64,000 nt of DNA from Fibrobacter sp. (lineage in GTDB: Bacteria > Fibrobacterota > Fibrobacteria > Fibrobacterales > Fibrobacteraceae). The notes under the pieces were generated by a model. The model was not told the DNA's origin. It made no database searches and was given only the letters and a program-made list of their open reading frames with translations. Location: positions 96,835-160,834 of the forward strand of contig JAKSIJ010000005.1 in the NCBI GenBank assembly GCA_024398875.1, in the 5' to 3' direction. Below, one piece after another: positions 30,764 through 40,695 of this stretch (positions are counted from its first letter, which is position 1; each line of letters starts with the position of its first letter). Made by a program: the position numbers and the translations under genes.

Positions 30764-30772
30764 GAAAAGATA
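30764..30772 (-). promoter_or_regulatory. Putative promoter element TATCTTTTC for aas
   Basis: A TAnnTTT-type element on the minus strand lies 48 bases before the aas ATG, in the short gap after the upstream M24 peptidase stop. It would allow aas to be transcribed independently. Confidence 0.4.
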
Positions 30773-30777
30773 GAAAT

Positions 30778-32142
30778 TTATCCCATCAGTTTTTCGATTT
30801 CCGCAATTTCTTTAGGAATGTGGCGCGAAATGTTCTCAAAACTGTTTTTTGTAATCAATAAATCATCTTCTATGCGAATGCCTATCTTTTCAGAGAACCG
30901 TTTTCCATTGAAAACTCCCGAGAAAGTGCCATATAAACCTGGCTCGCACGAAATCAGCATTCCTGGTTCCAACACCACATCCAAAGAGCGCGAACCCGGA
31001 TCACCTTCGTGAATTTGTTCCCCGATAAAGTGGCTCACACCATGAGGGCGCATATCATACAAAAGTTTAAACTTTCCCTGATGTTTTTTGACTAAGCGAT
31101 TTTCCAGTTCCCGTAAAATAAACTGCCAGGGAACCTGCCCAATGGAGCGAAGGCTCACCCCAGGCTTCACAAATTTCTGGTATTCCCTCGCGCTATCCAA
31201 AACAATCTGATACAGGAGTTTCTGCAACGGGTTAAATCGCCCGGAAGCAGGAATGGTGCGGGAAAGATCGCTATGGAGAGTTCCAATGCGAATTCCAAAA
31301 TCCAAGAGAATCAAACTATTCTTTTTAATTTGTTCGTCATTCTTCACATAATGAAGGCAGCAAGCGTTTGCTCCACTGGCACAAATGGTCGGGAAAGCCA
31401 AATCTCCGTCCCCAAGTCGCTGCATCTCGTAGTTCAATTTCAGATAAAGTTCCCGCTCGTTCTTCATGTTGCGAACCTGAGGAAGCACCGTCCTGAAAGC
31501 CTTGTCCGTCACCTTCTGGGCAGCCTTCGCTTCAGCAACGCGGCCCTCCTCCAGCGATAGCCTGAACTTCCAGTGGAGATCAGCCACAGACTTGAGAGTC
31601 CTTCTTTCTCGAGCAAGGATTGTTCGCAATTTCAGACTGAACCTATCGTTATGGTCTCCCTTGAACCTTTCAAAGAAAAATGCATAAGCATGATTGGGAT
31701 AGCGTTTGTCCGTAACCAGTTTACGCATCACAGTCCAAAACTCATCTGCCGGGCGGATATTCTTGATGCCCGTCAAACAAGCAACCTCATCCTCCCCCTC
31801 CAGATAGCCGATGCGTTTTCCATTCCAGAATTCCTTAAACGGGTCTTTCCTGGAAACAAAGAGAGTTTCCGTCTTCAAAACGGGATCCAGCAGCAAAAAG
31901 CACCCAGCCTGATTCACTCCTGTAAGGTAGAGGAAAGCCGGCTCCTGCACAAAGTGATTCCAGGTTTCAGTCCAGGCCTCCTCACTACCAGGATCCATAG
32001 GCATTCCCACAAAAACGCAAAAAGAATCCAGTTTTTTCAGCAGATTTTGGCGTCTTTTCGCATATATTTTAGCGGAATCGTAAAATTTGGAAGATTGAAA
32101 GACTTGAGAGTAGGCTTTTTCCAACAATTTTTGCTTTTGCAT
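30778..32142 (-). CDS. pepP: M24 family metallopeptidase (Xaa-Pro aminopeptidase-like)
   Basis: The 454-residue enzyme should remove an N-terminal residue before proline. The N-terminal creatinase-like domain (to about 190) precedes the pita-bread catalytic domain. The metal ligands are visible: Asp in ILLDFGIRIGTLHSDLSRT, His in RPHGVSHFIGEQIHEGD, Glu in LEPGMLISCEPGLYG and Glu in IGIRIEDDLLIT. This full set supports an active dinuclear enzyme. The gene lies upstream of and in line with aas, but a promoter element in the gap suggests partly separate control. Confidence 0.88.
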   Translation of the reverse strand: MQKQKLLEKAYSQVFQSSKFYDSAKIYAKRRQNLLKKLDSFCVFVGMPMDPGSEEAWTETWNHFVQEPAFLYLTGVNQAGCFLLLDPVLKTETLFVSRKDPFKEFWNGKRIGYLEGEDEVACLTGIKNIRPADEFWTVMRKLVTDKRYPNHAYAFFFERFKGDHNDRFSLKLRTILARERRTLKSVADLHWKFRLSLEEGRVAEAKAAQKVTDKAFRTVLPQVRNMKNERELYLKLNYEMQRLGDGDLAFPTICASGANACCLHYVKNDEQIKKNSLILLDFGIRIGTLHSDLSRTIPASGRFNPLQKLLYQIVLDSAREYQKFVKPGVSLRSIGQVPWQFILRELENRLVKKHQGKFKLLYDMRPHGVSHFIGEQIHEGDPGSRSLDVVLEPGMLISCEPGLYGTFSGVFNGKRFSEKIGIRIEDDLLITKNSFENISRHIPKEIAEIEKLMG

Positions 32143-32225
32143 AGGGATTTTTCACCTTTTTTACACTTTTCCTGCCTTAAACTATATATATTTTAGACAA
32201 CACAGACTAGAATGGAGCCTGAATA

Positions 32226-32501
32226 ATGTCACTTTTGAAGAATTGGAAATTGATCCTTGCATCTCTTACACTTGCTATGTTTACCGCTTGCGCCGGTTCC
32301 TCCGGTGGTAGTGAAGAAGGTGCTGCTGAAGGTGGTGCTGCTGCATCTCAGCCCCAGAAAGAAAAGATTGACGAAAACAAGTTGAAGAAGACCGAACAGG
32401 AAGCCATGGCCCTCACCGATGAGAACCACAAGCTCCGCAAGGAAATCTTTGAAGCCAAGAACAAGCTGGGCATTCCTGTGGATCGCCCCGCCGAAGAATG
32501 A
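32226..32501 (+). CDS. Small lipoprotein with coiled-coil segment
   Basis: This 91-residue lipoprotein has a signal with lipobox (LAMFTACAGSS), then a flexible Gly/Ala/Glu stretch and a C-terminal helix with coiled-coil character (KLKKTEQEAMALTDENHKL). I recognise no family. GGAGC precedes the ATG, and TATATTTT about 40 bases upstream is a likely promoter element. Its stop overlaps the phoH start, placing it first in a lipoprotein-phoH-pgpH operon. Confidence 0.75.
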   Translation: MSLLKNWKLILASLTLAMFTACAGSSGGSEEGAAEGGAAASQPQKEKIDENKLKKTEQEAMALTDENHKLRKEIFEAKNKLGIPVDRPAEE

Positions 32502-33457
32502 GCGAAATAGAGCACTATTCTATATCTGACAGCCTGAAGCGCATTGTTTCCGGCGAGAATGAAACGGTTTTCCGACTATTGGAGAGCCGTTTTTGTGTTG
32601 AGATACAGACTAGGCTCCCCGGTTTGAAAATCAAGCCCCTAAAAAACGCAGACATTCCGGGTCTGTTCACAACCCTAGATCAACTGAAGATTGCTGCCAA
32701 GAACGGAGAATTTCTCACAGCAGAACAAGTAGACCGCCTGCTTGGTGAACCCACTGCACCTTTTGCTAAAGGCATGGAGAACATTCCTGCCAAGCCCATC
32801 CTCCGGAATCGGTTCGGCATCGCTATTGCGGCAAAGACACCCTCCCAGAACGAACTAGTGAAGGCTGTCGAAAATAGCGACATCATTTTTGCAAAAGGAC
32901 CTGCAGGCACTGGCAAAACATTTTTGGCGGTAGCTCTCGCTGTCGCCAGCCTGGAACGGCACGAAGCGGAGCGCATCTGTCTGGTACGGCCGGCAGTGGA
33001 AGCAGGGGAATCCCTCGGATTTTTGCCCGGCGACCTAAAGGAAAAGATTGCGCCCTACCTGCGGCCAATCCAGGATAGCCTCTCTGAGCTGTTACCTGCG
33101 GAAAAACTCCGGCGATACGAGGAACAAGGGGCCATTGAGGTTGCACCCCTCGCCTACATGCGAGGTCGCACCTTAAAGCGAGCCTTCATCATTCTAGACG
33201 AAGCGCAGAATACAACTGTCGCCCAGATGAAGATGTTCCTCACGCGGCTTGGGCCCTACAGCAAAGCAATCATTACGGGAGACGCCTCCCAAGTGGATTT
33301 GGCCCCTGGTCAAGAATCAGGCCTTACCCACGCCATGCGGATTTTGAAAGGCATCCGGGGCATATCCCAAATTGAATTTAAGGCTACAGATGTTTTGCGC
33401 CACCATTTGGTAAAGGACATTCTGCTGGCCTACGAGAAAAAGGACAAGAAGAAATGA
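32498..33457 (+). CDS. phoH: PhoH-family ATPase (PhoH/PhoL)
   Basis: The 319-residue protein has an N-terminal KH-like region and a PhoH P-loop domain with Walker [18 protein letters not shown] and Walker [31 protein letters not shown] sequence ([19 protein letters not shown]) is diagnostic. PhoH-like proteins are thought to act in RNA metabolism and stress. In many genomes phoH is followed by pgpH and ybeY; here pgpH follows, overlapping by four bases, but no ybeY is in the operon. Confidence 0.93.
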   Translation: MSEIEHYSISDSLKRIVSGENETVFRLLESRFCVEIQTRLPGLKIKPLKNADIPGLFTTLDQLKIAAKNGEFLTAEQVDRLLGEPTAPFAKGMENIPAKPILRNRFGIAIAAKTPSQNELVKAVENSDIIFAKGPAGTGKTFLAVALAVASLERHEAERICLVRPAVEAGESLGFLPGDLKEKIAPYLRPIQDSLSELLPAEKLRRYEEQGAIEVAPLAYMRGRTLKRAFIILDEAQNTTVAQMKMFLTRLGPYSKAIITGDASQVDLAPGQESGLTHAMRILKGIRGISQIEFKATDVLRHHLVKDILLAYEKKDKKK

Positions 33458-35736
33458 AGAAGAAACAAAAACGGATTCATTTGATTATTGGTTGGATTTT
33501 GGTGGCTGCGGCTGCCGTCCTCCTGTTTCCCGACAAGAACATTGCCTTACAGGCCGAGCACCCTCACCTAGGGCAACTCAGTACTCGCACCATTGTTTCC
33601 CCCATCAACTTCGACATTCCCAAGTCCAAGCAAGAGATTGATGCAGAGCGGATTCGTGCCGAAGAAAAGGTCAATGCCATCTTTGAATTCAATGCCGATG
33701 AAACCAATCGCATCTACGATGACTTCAAGCAGTACTTACATAAACTTGGGCAGTATGGCGCCTTGCAACATCAAATCAGCACTTCCCAAGGAACTGTTAA
33801 CGATACCCTTCAGAATAAAGTTGCTCAAGCCAGCAAGATTTATGAAGTTCTCAAGCAGAGACTCTCCGTTACCGCCATCAAGCCTTTGAGCACCAACGCC
33901 AGAGCTCGCGATTCCGTGCTCTCTGCACTCGAACAGATGCTGAACAAGGGGATTTCCAACACCCTTATCGCCAAAAATGAAACAGAACTGCAGTTGTTCA
34001 AAGAAAACTATGGCGTTCAAAACATCCGCCACCTCATCTACAACAAGACAACGGTAGCCGTTATCCGCGATAGCGAAGAAGCGACAATGGAAGCCACCGA
34101 CGTGCAGCCATTGCAGCGCCGTATTGACGAAGCGTTCATCCAATTGCAGCGTGATTTCCCAGGAGAACAAAGTCTCCAGAGCGCATTCTATGAAGCCCTA
34201 TATGTATTCACTCTGCCAAATGTGTTCTACCTGGACAAGGAAACTTCCATCCGCAAGGAAGAGGCTCGCAACAAGGTGACACTCATTAAAGGCATGGTCC
34301 CCCGCGGAATGGAAATCGTGAGCCAGGGCGCCCCCATCACCAAGGAGATTTTGGAAAGATTGGAAGCCTTGCAGCAAGCCCAACAGAAGGAAGAAAACTC
34401 TCGCCTTCTTACAGCACCCTATGGACAAGCTCTCATCTTCATCATCATTATCACCATTTTCTTCTTCTACTTCATGGATTCCAAGGTCACACACATGCTG
34501 AAAACTCCCCGTCAGCTGTGGAGCATTGCCGCTATTGCCCTATTACAATTAGCAGCCTTTGCCGTGGTTCATTATGTGTTGGGCACCATTGGAAAATCTG
34601 GAAGCACAGTCATTCCTGAAGGTGTCGATTTCATGTGGCTCTACCCATTCGCTTTCGCACCCGTGGTGGCCACCATTCTCTATCGCGCAAAAATCGGCAT
34701 TGCATTCTCCGTACTTTCCGCCGCTATTTTCGGAATACTCAACGGATATGATTTTGCAGCAGCCGTTGCTGTTTTTGCAGTGCTGCTGGTGACCATAATT
34801 CCTCTTTCCCGCATCCGCTATCGCGTGCAAATTGTCTACAGCATTTTTGCCACCATTGGTGCCGTTGCCGCAGCTATCGCTGTAATGTTCCTGCTCCGCA
34901 ACCGCATGGGCTTTGAAAATTTCTATCAGACGTTGATTGCCGCTAGCATCAATGTGGCCATTTGCACCACTATCGCATCCGTCATCTTTGTGCATTTGAT
35001 AGAAAAGATTTTCAGCATTACGACCATTCTTACTTTGATGGAAATGTCGGACTTTAATCACCCGGCACTGAAGCGTATTTCTGAACTAGCCCCAGGCACA
35101 TTCCACCACAGCATCCAGGTTTCAAATCTTGCCGAAAAGGTGGCAGAAAGTATCGGAGCAAATTCCCTCTTGGTCCGCGTCATGGCACTTTACCACGACA
35201 TCGGCAAGACCATGCGTCCCGAATACTTCACCGAAAACCAGAAGCAAGGAGTGAACCCCCACAACAATCTGGACCCCTTGCAATCGGTAAAAATCATTTG
35301 TGGCCATGTGGAGCAAGGCGCTATGCTAGCCAAGGAATACAAGCTCCCTGAAATGGTGGCAGCAGGCATTACGGAACATCACGGCACAACACTGATTCAG
35401 TTTTTCTACCATCAGGCAAAAAAACTGGCGGAAGAAAATCCCGAAAAATCGTTTAACGAGGAAGATTTCCACTACAAGGGACCTCGCCCTCAGAGCAAGG
35501 AAACCGCAATTCTCATGCTGGCCGATGTCATTGAGGCAACAAGCCGCTCCATGACGGATACTTCTGTAGAAACCATGGAGAAGATGATTCACGACACCAT
35601 CCAGGCCCGCTTCTTTGAAGGACAGTTCAACGACAGTAACCTCTCCATCAAGGAACTTTCCAAGTTGGAGAAGGCCTTCTTGCATAGTCTAGATGGGACG
35701 TTCCATACCCGCGTGAAATACCCGGGGCAGAAGTAA
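33454..35736 (+). CDS. pgpH: 7TM-HD membrane phosphohydrolase, PgpH-like (c-di-AMP phosphodiesterase family)
   Basis: The 760-residue membrane protein has an N-terminal anchor ([15 protein letters not shown]), an extracytoplasmic 7TMR-HDED domain to about residue 320, a cluster of membrane helices (about 325-530), and a cytoplasmic HD domain. The HD metal site is in [18 protein letters not shown] and [15 protein letters not shown], with further His in CGHVEQGA and TEHHGTT. Characterised PgpH enzymes degrade cyclic di-AMP; that substrate is inferred here. It is the last gene of the operon, followed by hairpin repeats instead of a normal terminator. Confidence 0.88.
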   Translation: MKKKQKRIHLIIGWILVAAAAVLLFPDKNIALQAEHPHLGQLSTRTIVSPINFDIPKSKQEIDAERIRAEEKVNAIFEFNADETNRIYDDFKQYLHKLGQYGALQHQISTSQGTVNDTLQNKVAQASKIYEVLKQRLSVTAIKPLSTNARARDSVLSALEQMLNKGISNTLIAKNETELQLFKENYGVQNIRHLIYNKTTVAVIRDSEEATMEATDVQPLQRRIDEAFIQLQRDFPGEQSLQSAFYEALYVFTLPNVFYLDKETSIRKEEARNKVTLIKGMVPRGMEIVSQGAPITKEILERLEALQQAQQKEENSRLLTAPYGQALIFIIIITIFFFYFMDSKVTHMLKTPRQLWSIAAIALLQLAAFAVVHYVLGTIGKSGSTVIPEGVDFMWLYPFAFAPVVATILYRAKIGIAFSVLSAAIFGILNGYDFAAAVAVFAVLLVTIIPLSRIRYRVQIVYSIFATIGAVAAAIAVMFLLRNRMGFENFYQTLIAASINVAICTTIASVIFVHLIEKIFSITTILTLMEMSDFNHPALKRISELAPGTFHHSIQVSNLAEKVAESIGANSLLVRVMALYHDIGKTMRPEYFTENQKQGVNPHNNLDPLQSVKIICGHVEQGAMLAKEYKLPEMVAAGITEHHGTTLIQFFYHQAKKLAEENPEKSFNEEDFHYKGPRPQSKETAILMLADVIEATSRSMTDTSVETMEKMIHDTIQARFFEGQFNDSNLSIKELSKLEKAFLHSLDGTFHTRVKYPGQK

Positions 35737-35754
35737 CGAGTTTCTCAACATCAT

Positions 35755-35812
35755 CGAGATTCCCGGTCAAGCCGGGAATGACGAGAATGACTAAGCCGGG
35801 AATGACGAGAAT
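35755..35812. repeat. Hairpin repeat, left copy of the 49-bp direct repeat flanking the GIY-YIG gene
   Basis: The first 49 bases (35755-35803) are identical to 36252-36300. The core is the hairpin ATTCCCGG-TCAAG-CCGGGAAT followed by GACGAGAATGACTAAG and a second CCGGGAATGACG half-unit. It lies just downstream of pgpH. Confidence 0.85.
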
Positions 35813-35873
35813 ACTTTGTAGGGAAAGACTGATTAAAAAGAGGGGGACTTCTTCGCGAATTCTTGTTTACGTC

Positions 35874-35893
35874 ATCCTCGCGAAAGCGAGGAT
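35874..35893. repeat. Hairpin repeat ATCCTCGC-GAAA-GCGAGGAT
   Basis: An 8-bp perfect stem with a GAAA loop, preceded on the plus strand by ACGTC (so followed on the minus strand by GACGT). This matches the window-wide pattern of a hairpin next to ATGACG. It sits nine bases beyond the GIY-YIG gene stop. Confidence 0.7.
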
Positions 35894-35901
35894 CTAAAAA
35901 T

Positions 35902-36204
35902 TTATTTTTCTACAGATAAATCCTTCCAATCAATATTTGTTTTACAAATAAGAGCATTCTTCCATATTCTATTCCAATGTTTTATTTGTTTTTCTCGTCT
36001 AATGGCATCATTTATTGACGGAAATTCTTCAAAATAGACAAGCTTATTTACATTATATTTTGCCGTGAAACAATTTGGATTTGACATCGATTTATGTTCC
36101 ATAAGTCTTCGTTGTAGGTTATTCGTCACACCCACATACAATACGGTATTTGAGGCATTTGCTAGGATATAAGTGGCATATGGCATCGTAGTATTCATAT
36201 TCAT
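35902..36204 (-). CDS. GIY-YIG domain small nuclease (UPF0213/YhbQ-like)
   Basis: The protein of about 100 residues is a single GIY-YIG domain: YATYILANASNTVLYVGVT gives the GIY...YVG core, followed by the catalytic-type Arg in NNLQRRLMEHK and Glu/Arg helix FPSINDAIRREKQIKHW. Such one-domain proteins are predicted nucleases of uncertain role. The frame is open to 36420 but the upstream part is translated repeat (VIPGLVILVIPGLTGNLE), so I start at the ATG 36204; ATGs at 36198 and 36186 are also possible. Exact 49-bp direct repeats flank the gene. It may be a mobile or repeat-associated unit. Confidence 0.82.
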   Translation of the reverse strand: MNMNTTMPYATYILANASNTVLYVGVTNNLQRRLMEHKSMSNPNCFTAKYNVNKLVYFEEFPSINDAIRREKQIKHWNRIWKNALICKTNIDWKDLSVEK

Positions 36205-36251
36205 GCGATGTATAATACAAAAAGTATCGCAAGAAAAGCCAATAAAATCTT

Positions 36252-36300
36252 CGAGATTCCCGGTCAAGCCGGGAATGACGAGAATGACTAAGCCGGGAAT
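36252..36300. repeat. Hairpin repeat, right copy of the 49-bp direct repeat
   Basis: Identical over 49 bases to 35755-35803, 497 bp away, in the same orientation on the other side of the GIY-YIG gene. It ends about ten bases before the stop of the next gene. Confidence 0.85.
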
Positions 36301-36310
36301 TACAAAAGCA

Positions 36311-36841
36311 TCATTTCTTCTTTTTGTAACGTTCGCGGATGAGCTGCAAGTCGTGCTGGTACGGGTTTCGCTTGAAATCCTCGAAAGCCCATGCCGTCGG
36401 GTGGAATTCGCCTTTCGCATAAGTCAAAAGCATATCCAGCCAGACACCCTCCCCTGCATACAACTTAAAAGGCCCACGCTTGTAACTGGGGAGCACCACT
36501 TTATCCAAATCCATATATCCAATATCCACATTCACCTTGCGGTGATCAGGATTCGCAGATTCGGCAAGTTCCAATTCTAGAGCATTACTGCGGGCTTTTT
36601 CAACAGCAATAGTTTCTGGTGCGATGGTCTTTTCGAAGGAGAGCACGCCGCGATAGAGGTTCTCCCCCATTTCAGGCACATAGTAAGGTGTTTTATCAAA
36701 CGGGAACAGCTTCCCCTTGTAGCGAATGGGGCCCCACACCGCTTCCAGCTTAGCAAGAATTTCCGGATTCCATTCCGGGCCTTGCTGCAAAATGAAAGCG
36801 AGGAGTTGCGCTTCTTCAGAAAATTGCTGTTTCTTTGCCAT
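36311..36841 (-). CDS. DUF4416 family protein (copy 2)
   Basis: The 176-residue protein shares with the gene at 16564 an N-terminal pattern (VWGPIRYKGKLFPFDKTPYY vs. the PFPFAFTNYY region) and a core VDIGYMDLDKVVLPSYKRG ... EGVWLDMLLTYAKGEFHP. I assign it to DUF4416, function unknown. It ends in a normal Lys-rich tail, unlike copy 1. TAGCTTTC lies on the minus strand six bases before the ATG, without a Shine-Dalgarno site, fitting the leaderless pattern. The metzincin gene lies just upstream in the same direction. Confidence 0.75.
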   Translation of the reverse strand: MAKKQQFSEEAQLLAFILQQGPEWNPEILAKLEAVWGPIRYKGKLFPFDKTPYYVPEMGENLYRGVLSFEKTIAPETIAVEKARSNALELELAESANPDHRKVNVDIGYMDLDKVVLPSYKRGPFKLYAGEGVWLDMLLTYAKGEFHPTAWAFEDFKRNPYQHDLQLIRERYKKKK

Positions 36842-36859
36842 AGTTTGAAAGCTAGAAAA

Positions 36860-38170
36860 TTAGTGCGGAATGAGCATCAAGTTTTTACGCAGGAAGGCTA
36901 GTTGCTGCGTACTCAACTTCCACTCCGTCACATCCTCTACAATGGGATACATGATGTTATCCACGTCGGGACATTTCGTTTCTGCACGCCCGAACCCATC
37001 GGCAGTGAACTGCACACGATATAAACCGCGCGACGGAAGATTTTTGCCGCGCGACGGAGGGTACGAGCCTGTCGCAGGAACAATGTCCGTAGAAGCAGCG
37101 CCAAAAATCTTTGCATTCACAACACCTGACCCAGCGCAATTCGGCGTATCATCAAAGCCGTCTTCATAGATGGAATAATCTTCCGTTCCCATGCGGTCCG
37201 ATTCCGTCACAGTAGTATGCCGGAGGCCAAAGAAATGCCCAGCCTCATGAACTGCGGTCATAGCAATATCAGAAGACGAATTGGCCTTTTCAAAATACGA
37301 TTCCCCAAAATGGGTAGCGATAACCACGGTGCTGCCTTCCCCGCCACCCAAATTGGCGCTGAAAAGCCCGCTAATTCCCGTCACTCCATCTTTTGCGATA
37401 CGATGTACTAGCACCAAATCTAGAGCATTATTCAACGCTTTTTCTGGCCAACCTCCCAGCTCCGTCAAATAGATGTCATCAGAAGATCTGCCTGCCACCC
37501 AAGGCTCATCCGCCGGATAATTTTTACCGACAGTAGGATGCTCGTGGGCGTAGCGGATATAGATGGTATCAATATTCACAGACGTATAATAGCGGCGGAA
37601 AGTCTGGAGAATTTCACTTGCAAGAGAATCCAGAAGGACACCTACCGCCAGGGCATCGTAATCCCCCACCTGAATGAGATTTAACGCAAAATGGTCCGAG
37701 AAGCCTCCCTCGCCAACCAACTTCGTATGCCGTGTACTGCCCGAATAAAAATCAGAACCTACAGCGAGACTCGTCATCCACAAGGAAACATCATTTTCTT
37801 CGCAGTTAAAGGAAAACACATAGCGGTTCCCGACAATCTTGGGTTCCAGAACTCGAACCTGGGACAAGCCGTACTTGGAATCCCCCGTCCGCTCGTTTTG
37901 CCACAAGCGGAACAGTTGCAGTTGAGGCTCATCCGCCGAGGAATCCACCTCAAAAGAGAGTTCATAATTTGCCTTCGGATGCACGCGCAGCAAAACACCA
38001 TGAGCCAAATTCGCATCCACAGAATCACTAGTCAAGCCCTCATTGGGGTAAAGCATGAAACGTCCATCCCCGTCAGGATAGAGAACCACATCGGGATCAG
38101 ACTCCTCAGAGCAGGCCGCCAAAAGCACTATTCCGAGCACCACAAAAAATTTTTCAAAAAAATGCACCAT
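36860..38170 (-). CDS. Putative secreted metzincin-type zinc protease lipoprotein
   Basis: The 436-residue protein has a lipoprotein signal (VVLGIVLLAACSEES). A central zinc-protease motif HEAGHFFGLRH (near residue 312) matches HExxHxxGxxH, and a downstream NIMYPI segment fits the metzincin Met-turn. The region between contains Asp/Tyr-rich sequence GTEDYSIYEDGFDDTPNC. Overall this suggests a surface-anchored protease of a metzincin family; I cannot name the subfamily. The N-terminal 200 residues look like a beta-rich domain. The gene is divergent from comEC with a 59-bp gap. Confidence 0.75.
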   Translation of the reverse strand: MVHFFEKFFVVLGIVLLAACSEESDPDVVLYPDGDGRFMLYPNEGLTSDSVDANLAHGVLLRVHPKANYELSFEVDSSADEPQLQLFRLWQNERTGDSKYGLSQVRVLEPKIVGNRYVFSFNCEENDVSLWMTSLAVGSDFYSGSTRHTKLVGEGGFSDHFALNLIQVGDYDALAVGVLLDSLASEILQTFRRYYTSVNIDTIYIRYAHEHPTVGKNYPADEPWVAGRSSDDIYLTELGGWPEKALNNALDLVLVHRIAKDGVTGISGLFSANLGGGEGSTVVIATHFGESYFEKANSSSDIAMTAVHEAGHFFGLRHTTVTESDRMGTEDYSIYEDGFDDTPNCAGSGVVNAKIFGAASTDIVPATGSYPPSRGKNLPSRGLYRVQFTADGFGRAETKCPDVDNIMYPIVEDVTEWKLSTQQLAFLRKNLMLIPH

Positions 38171-38229
38171 AGGGGGCAGATTTCACCTGAAAAAAGCGTC
38201 TATAAGTAATGACACTCTAAAGGTAAAAA

Positions 38230-40689
38230 ATGAAATCCTGCAAAACAAGAAAATGGACAAACTTCCAGCAATCTTTAAGAGAATTGCTGCAACCCCTCAC
38301 CGGAAAACCGGCGGTTCTCAGCGCCCTCGCCCTCATGGCCACCTATGCTAGCCTTGATTTTCCTAACTACGCCCTGGCTCTCCTCCTCCCCATCGCACTG
38401 ACCATCCACTTTTTCCCGAAAAGCGACCAAGTCGCGATTTTGTTTGCAATTCTAGTGGGATGTGGAAGTCATTTTTTATATGGGTTGGATGGGGACAGGT
38501 TAGGCAACGCTGGCAAAATCCTCATCGCCCAAAGTTCGTCCGCGCCGCCAACAGAAGCCTGCGGCACAGTGGAGTCCGTTCTGCCTCGAGCAAACGGAAC
38601 TGCGTTCATCATCCGCACAACGCAAGCCCGCAACAGCCGTTCCGCAAAAGACAGCTGTTTCAACGACAGCTGCATTTTCAAAACAAATGCCGCGCCGGAG
38701 GCCTATCGGGTCCGACTTACGGAAAAGCGGGATTTGCCAAATCTGCCCGAACCTGGGGACAAGATATGCTATATCGCCAGCTGGTACCCCGTGACACCGC
38801 CCACAGTGCCAGGAGCCTTCAATACTGCGGGTTGGCTCCAGAGCCAAGGCCTTGCCGCATACGGTAAACTTCTGCACTGGGATGCACACGCCGGCAGCTG
38901 GATTCCCGAAAGGAGTTTTTACGCCTTCCGCAAGTGGATTAAATCCCGATTTGAGGATTTCTTGGACCCGGCGGAGACGGGGCTGCTATTAGGATTACTG
39001 GCCGGCGACAAGAGCGGCATTCCCGAAGCACTCCGCAGCGATTTTCAGCGGTCCGGGCTAGTGCATGTGTTAGCCATCAGTGGTTTCCACGTGGTGCTTT
39101 TGGCAGGAATGCTCATGATATTTCTGAAAGCCACACGTCTTCCCCATCGCATTGTGCGAATTGTGGCCATCATTTTGCTGTTCATCTACATCCCCGTCAC
39201 GGGAGGCTCACCCGCCGTCCGCAGAGCCGTGTTGATGTGGACGGTTCCCCAAATCGGAGCCCTGCTACAACGCCCCGCCAACACCTTAAACAGCCTTGGT
39301 GTGGCGTTACTCTTCATTCTCATTCCAAATCCCAATGAACTGTGGAATCCCGGATTTCAACTTTCCGTAGCCGCCACAGCAGGCATTCTCATTGGAGGTT
39401 CCCACAACCCTCTGCAAAAGTTGGAATTCGGTTTCAAACAAACTAAAATTTGGAAGTTTCTAGAAAATTTTATTTTCAATCCCACCTACGTCACCCTCTG
39501 TGCAACCCTTGCAACCGCACCGTTCCTCATCCATCACTTCAAAACCTTATCGCCTTTCGCGTGGCTAGGGAACATCGTTGTGGTTCCCGCCATTTCCATG
39601 GGCATGCAGGCAGGACTTTTTGCGCTTCTCTCGCCCCTGGATTTTTTGCGGGAGCACTTCTGCTACGCCGCAGGATTTTTCCTCCGACTCGCCTCTCTCC
39701 TCACACGGTTTCTGTCCGATTCCGCCGAAGCATCCCTAACCGTAGGCCCCTTCGGACCAGCCATTCTTCTCCTGCTGGGAAGCCTGTTCATCCTCTTCCC
39801 CGTGGTGCGAAAGAACTCCATCGCACGCACTTACAGCCTCATCTGCTTCGCCCTCTTCGCAGGCATTTTCTGCTACGAGAGCTACACGAAAATTCTGAAC
39901 CCGCACTGGAGCCTTACCGCCATTGATGTAGGGCAAGGGGATTCCTTTCTCATCACCACTCCCTCAGGCAAGAACTTTCTCATTGACGCTGGCGACAACA
40001 GCCGCACCGATTCCGGCAAGGACATCATCATCCCCTTCCTGCACTACAGCGGAATCATCGCGCTGGACGCTCTCATCATCACCCACCCGGATGCTGACCA
40101 CTTCGGAGGCGCCGAAAGCATTCTCAAAAGTTTCCCCGTTCATGAACTCTGGATAAGCGCATGCGCCCGCACCGAAGATAAAGAGGATTGGCAAGATGTG
40201 CTCAGCGTAGCCGCAGACCGAAAAATTCCCATTCGGGACGTTGGCCGCGGTTTTCTATGGTCGGAAATGCACTTCAAATTGAAGGCGTTACATCCTTACG
40301 ACGGACCTAACGCCACCTGTAGCGAAGTGAATACCGGCAGCATCACCTTGCAAGCGGAAGGACTTGGACACAAAGCGCTCCTCACTGGCGACCTTACTAC
40401 CGCCGGCGAAAAAGAGATTCTCAAAACGGACATCCCCCTCAAAAGTGAAATTCTAAAACTGGGGCACCACGGCAGCAAAACATCCAGCAGCCGCAAATTT
40501 CTGGAAGCCGTGAATCCGAAACTTGCCATCATCTCCAGCGGTCGTAAGAACAGGTTTCGCCATCCCCACAAACCCGTCATCAACCGTCTGGATTCCCTCC
40601 AGATTCCTTACCTGAACACAGCAACAAGCGGCTCCATCATGATGGAGTTCGCTCGTGACACAACTGTCATTAAAACGATGTGGAACTAA
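38230..40689 (+). CDS. comEC: ComEC/Rec2-type DNA uptake channel
   Basis: ComEC carries single-stranded DNA across the inner membrane in natural transformation. The 819-residue protein has the N-terminal membrane helices and OB-like soluble domain, the Competence core (LAISGFHVVLLAGML, GGSPAVRRAVLMWTV) and a C-terminal metallo-beta-lactamase-like domain: AIDVGQGDSFLI, ITHPDADHFGGAE and LKLGHHGSKTSSS. All three parts are present, so it looks intact. A PilB/GspE ATPase gene ends six bases beyond its stop on the other strand. No other com gene is in the window. Confidence 0.92.
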   Translation: MKSCKTRKWTNFQQSLRELLQPLTGKPAVLSALALMATYASLDFPNYALALLLPIALTIHFFPKSDQVAILFAILVGCGSHFLYGLDGDRLGNAGKILIAQSSSAPPTEACGTVESVLPRANGTAFIIRTTQARNSRSAKDSCFNDSCIFKTNAAPEAYRVRLTEKRDLPNLPEPGDKICYIASWYPVTPPTVPGAFNTAGWLQSQGLAAYGKLLHWDAHAGSWIPERSFYAFRKWIKSRFEDFLDPAETGLLLGLLAGDKSGIPEALRSDFQRSGLVHVLAISGFHVVLLAGMLMIFLKATRLPHRIVRIVAIILLFIYIPVTGGSPAVRRAVLMWTVPQIGALLQRPANTLNSLGVALLFILIPNPNELWNPGFQLSVAATAGILIGGSHNPLQKLEFGFKQTKIWKFLENFIFNPTYVTLCATLATAPFLIHHFKTLSPFAWLGNIVVVPAISMGMQAGLFALLSPLDFLREHFCYAAGFFLRLASLLTRFLSDSAEASLTVGPFGPAILLLLGSLFILFPVVRKNSIARTYSLICFALFAGIFCYESYTKILNPHWSLTAIDVGQGDSFLITTPSGKNFLIDAGDNSRTDSGKDIIIPFLHYSGIIALDALIITHPDADHFGGAESILKSFPVHELWISACARTEDKEDWQDVLSVAADRKIPIRDVGRGFLWSEMHFKLKALHPYDGPNATCSEVNTGSITLQAEGLGHKALLTGDLTTAGEKEILKTDIPLKSEILKLGHHGSKTSSSRKFLEAVNPKLAIISSGRKNRFRHPHKPVINRLDSLQIPYLNTATSGSIMMEFARDTTVIKTMWN

Positions 40690-40695
40690 ACGGGA

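Noticed and set aside
35874..35893. Terminator between pgpH and the GIY-YIG gene
   Set aside because: The stem is perfect but no T run follows on either strand; it fits the hairpin repeat family instead.
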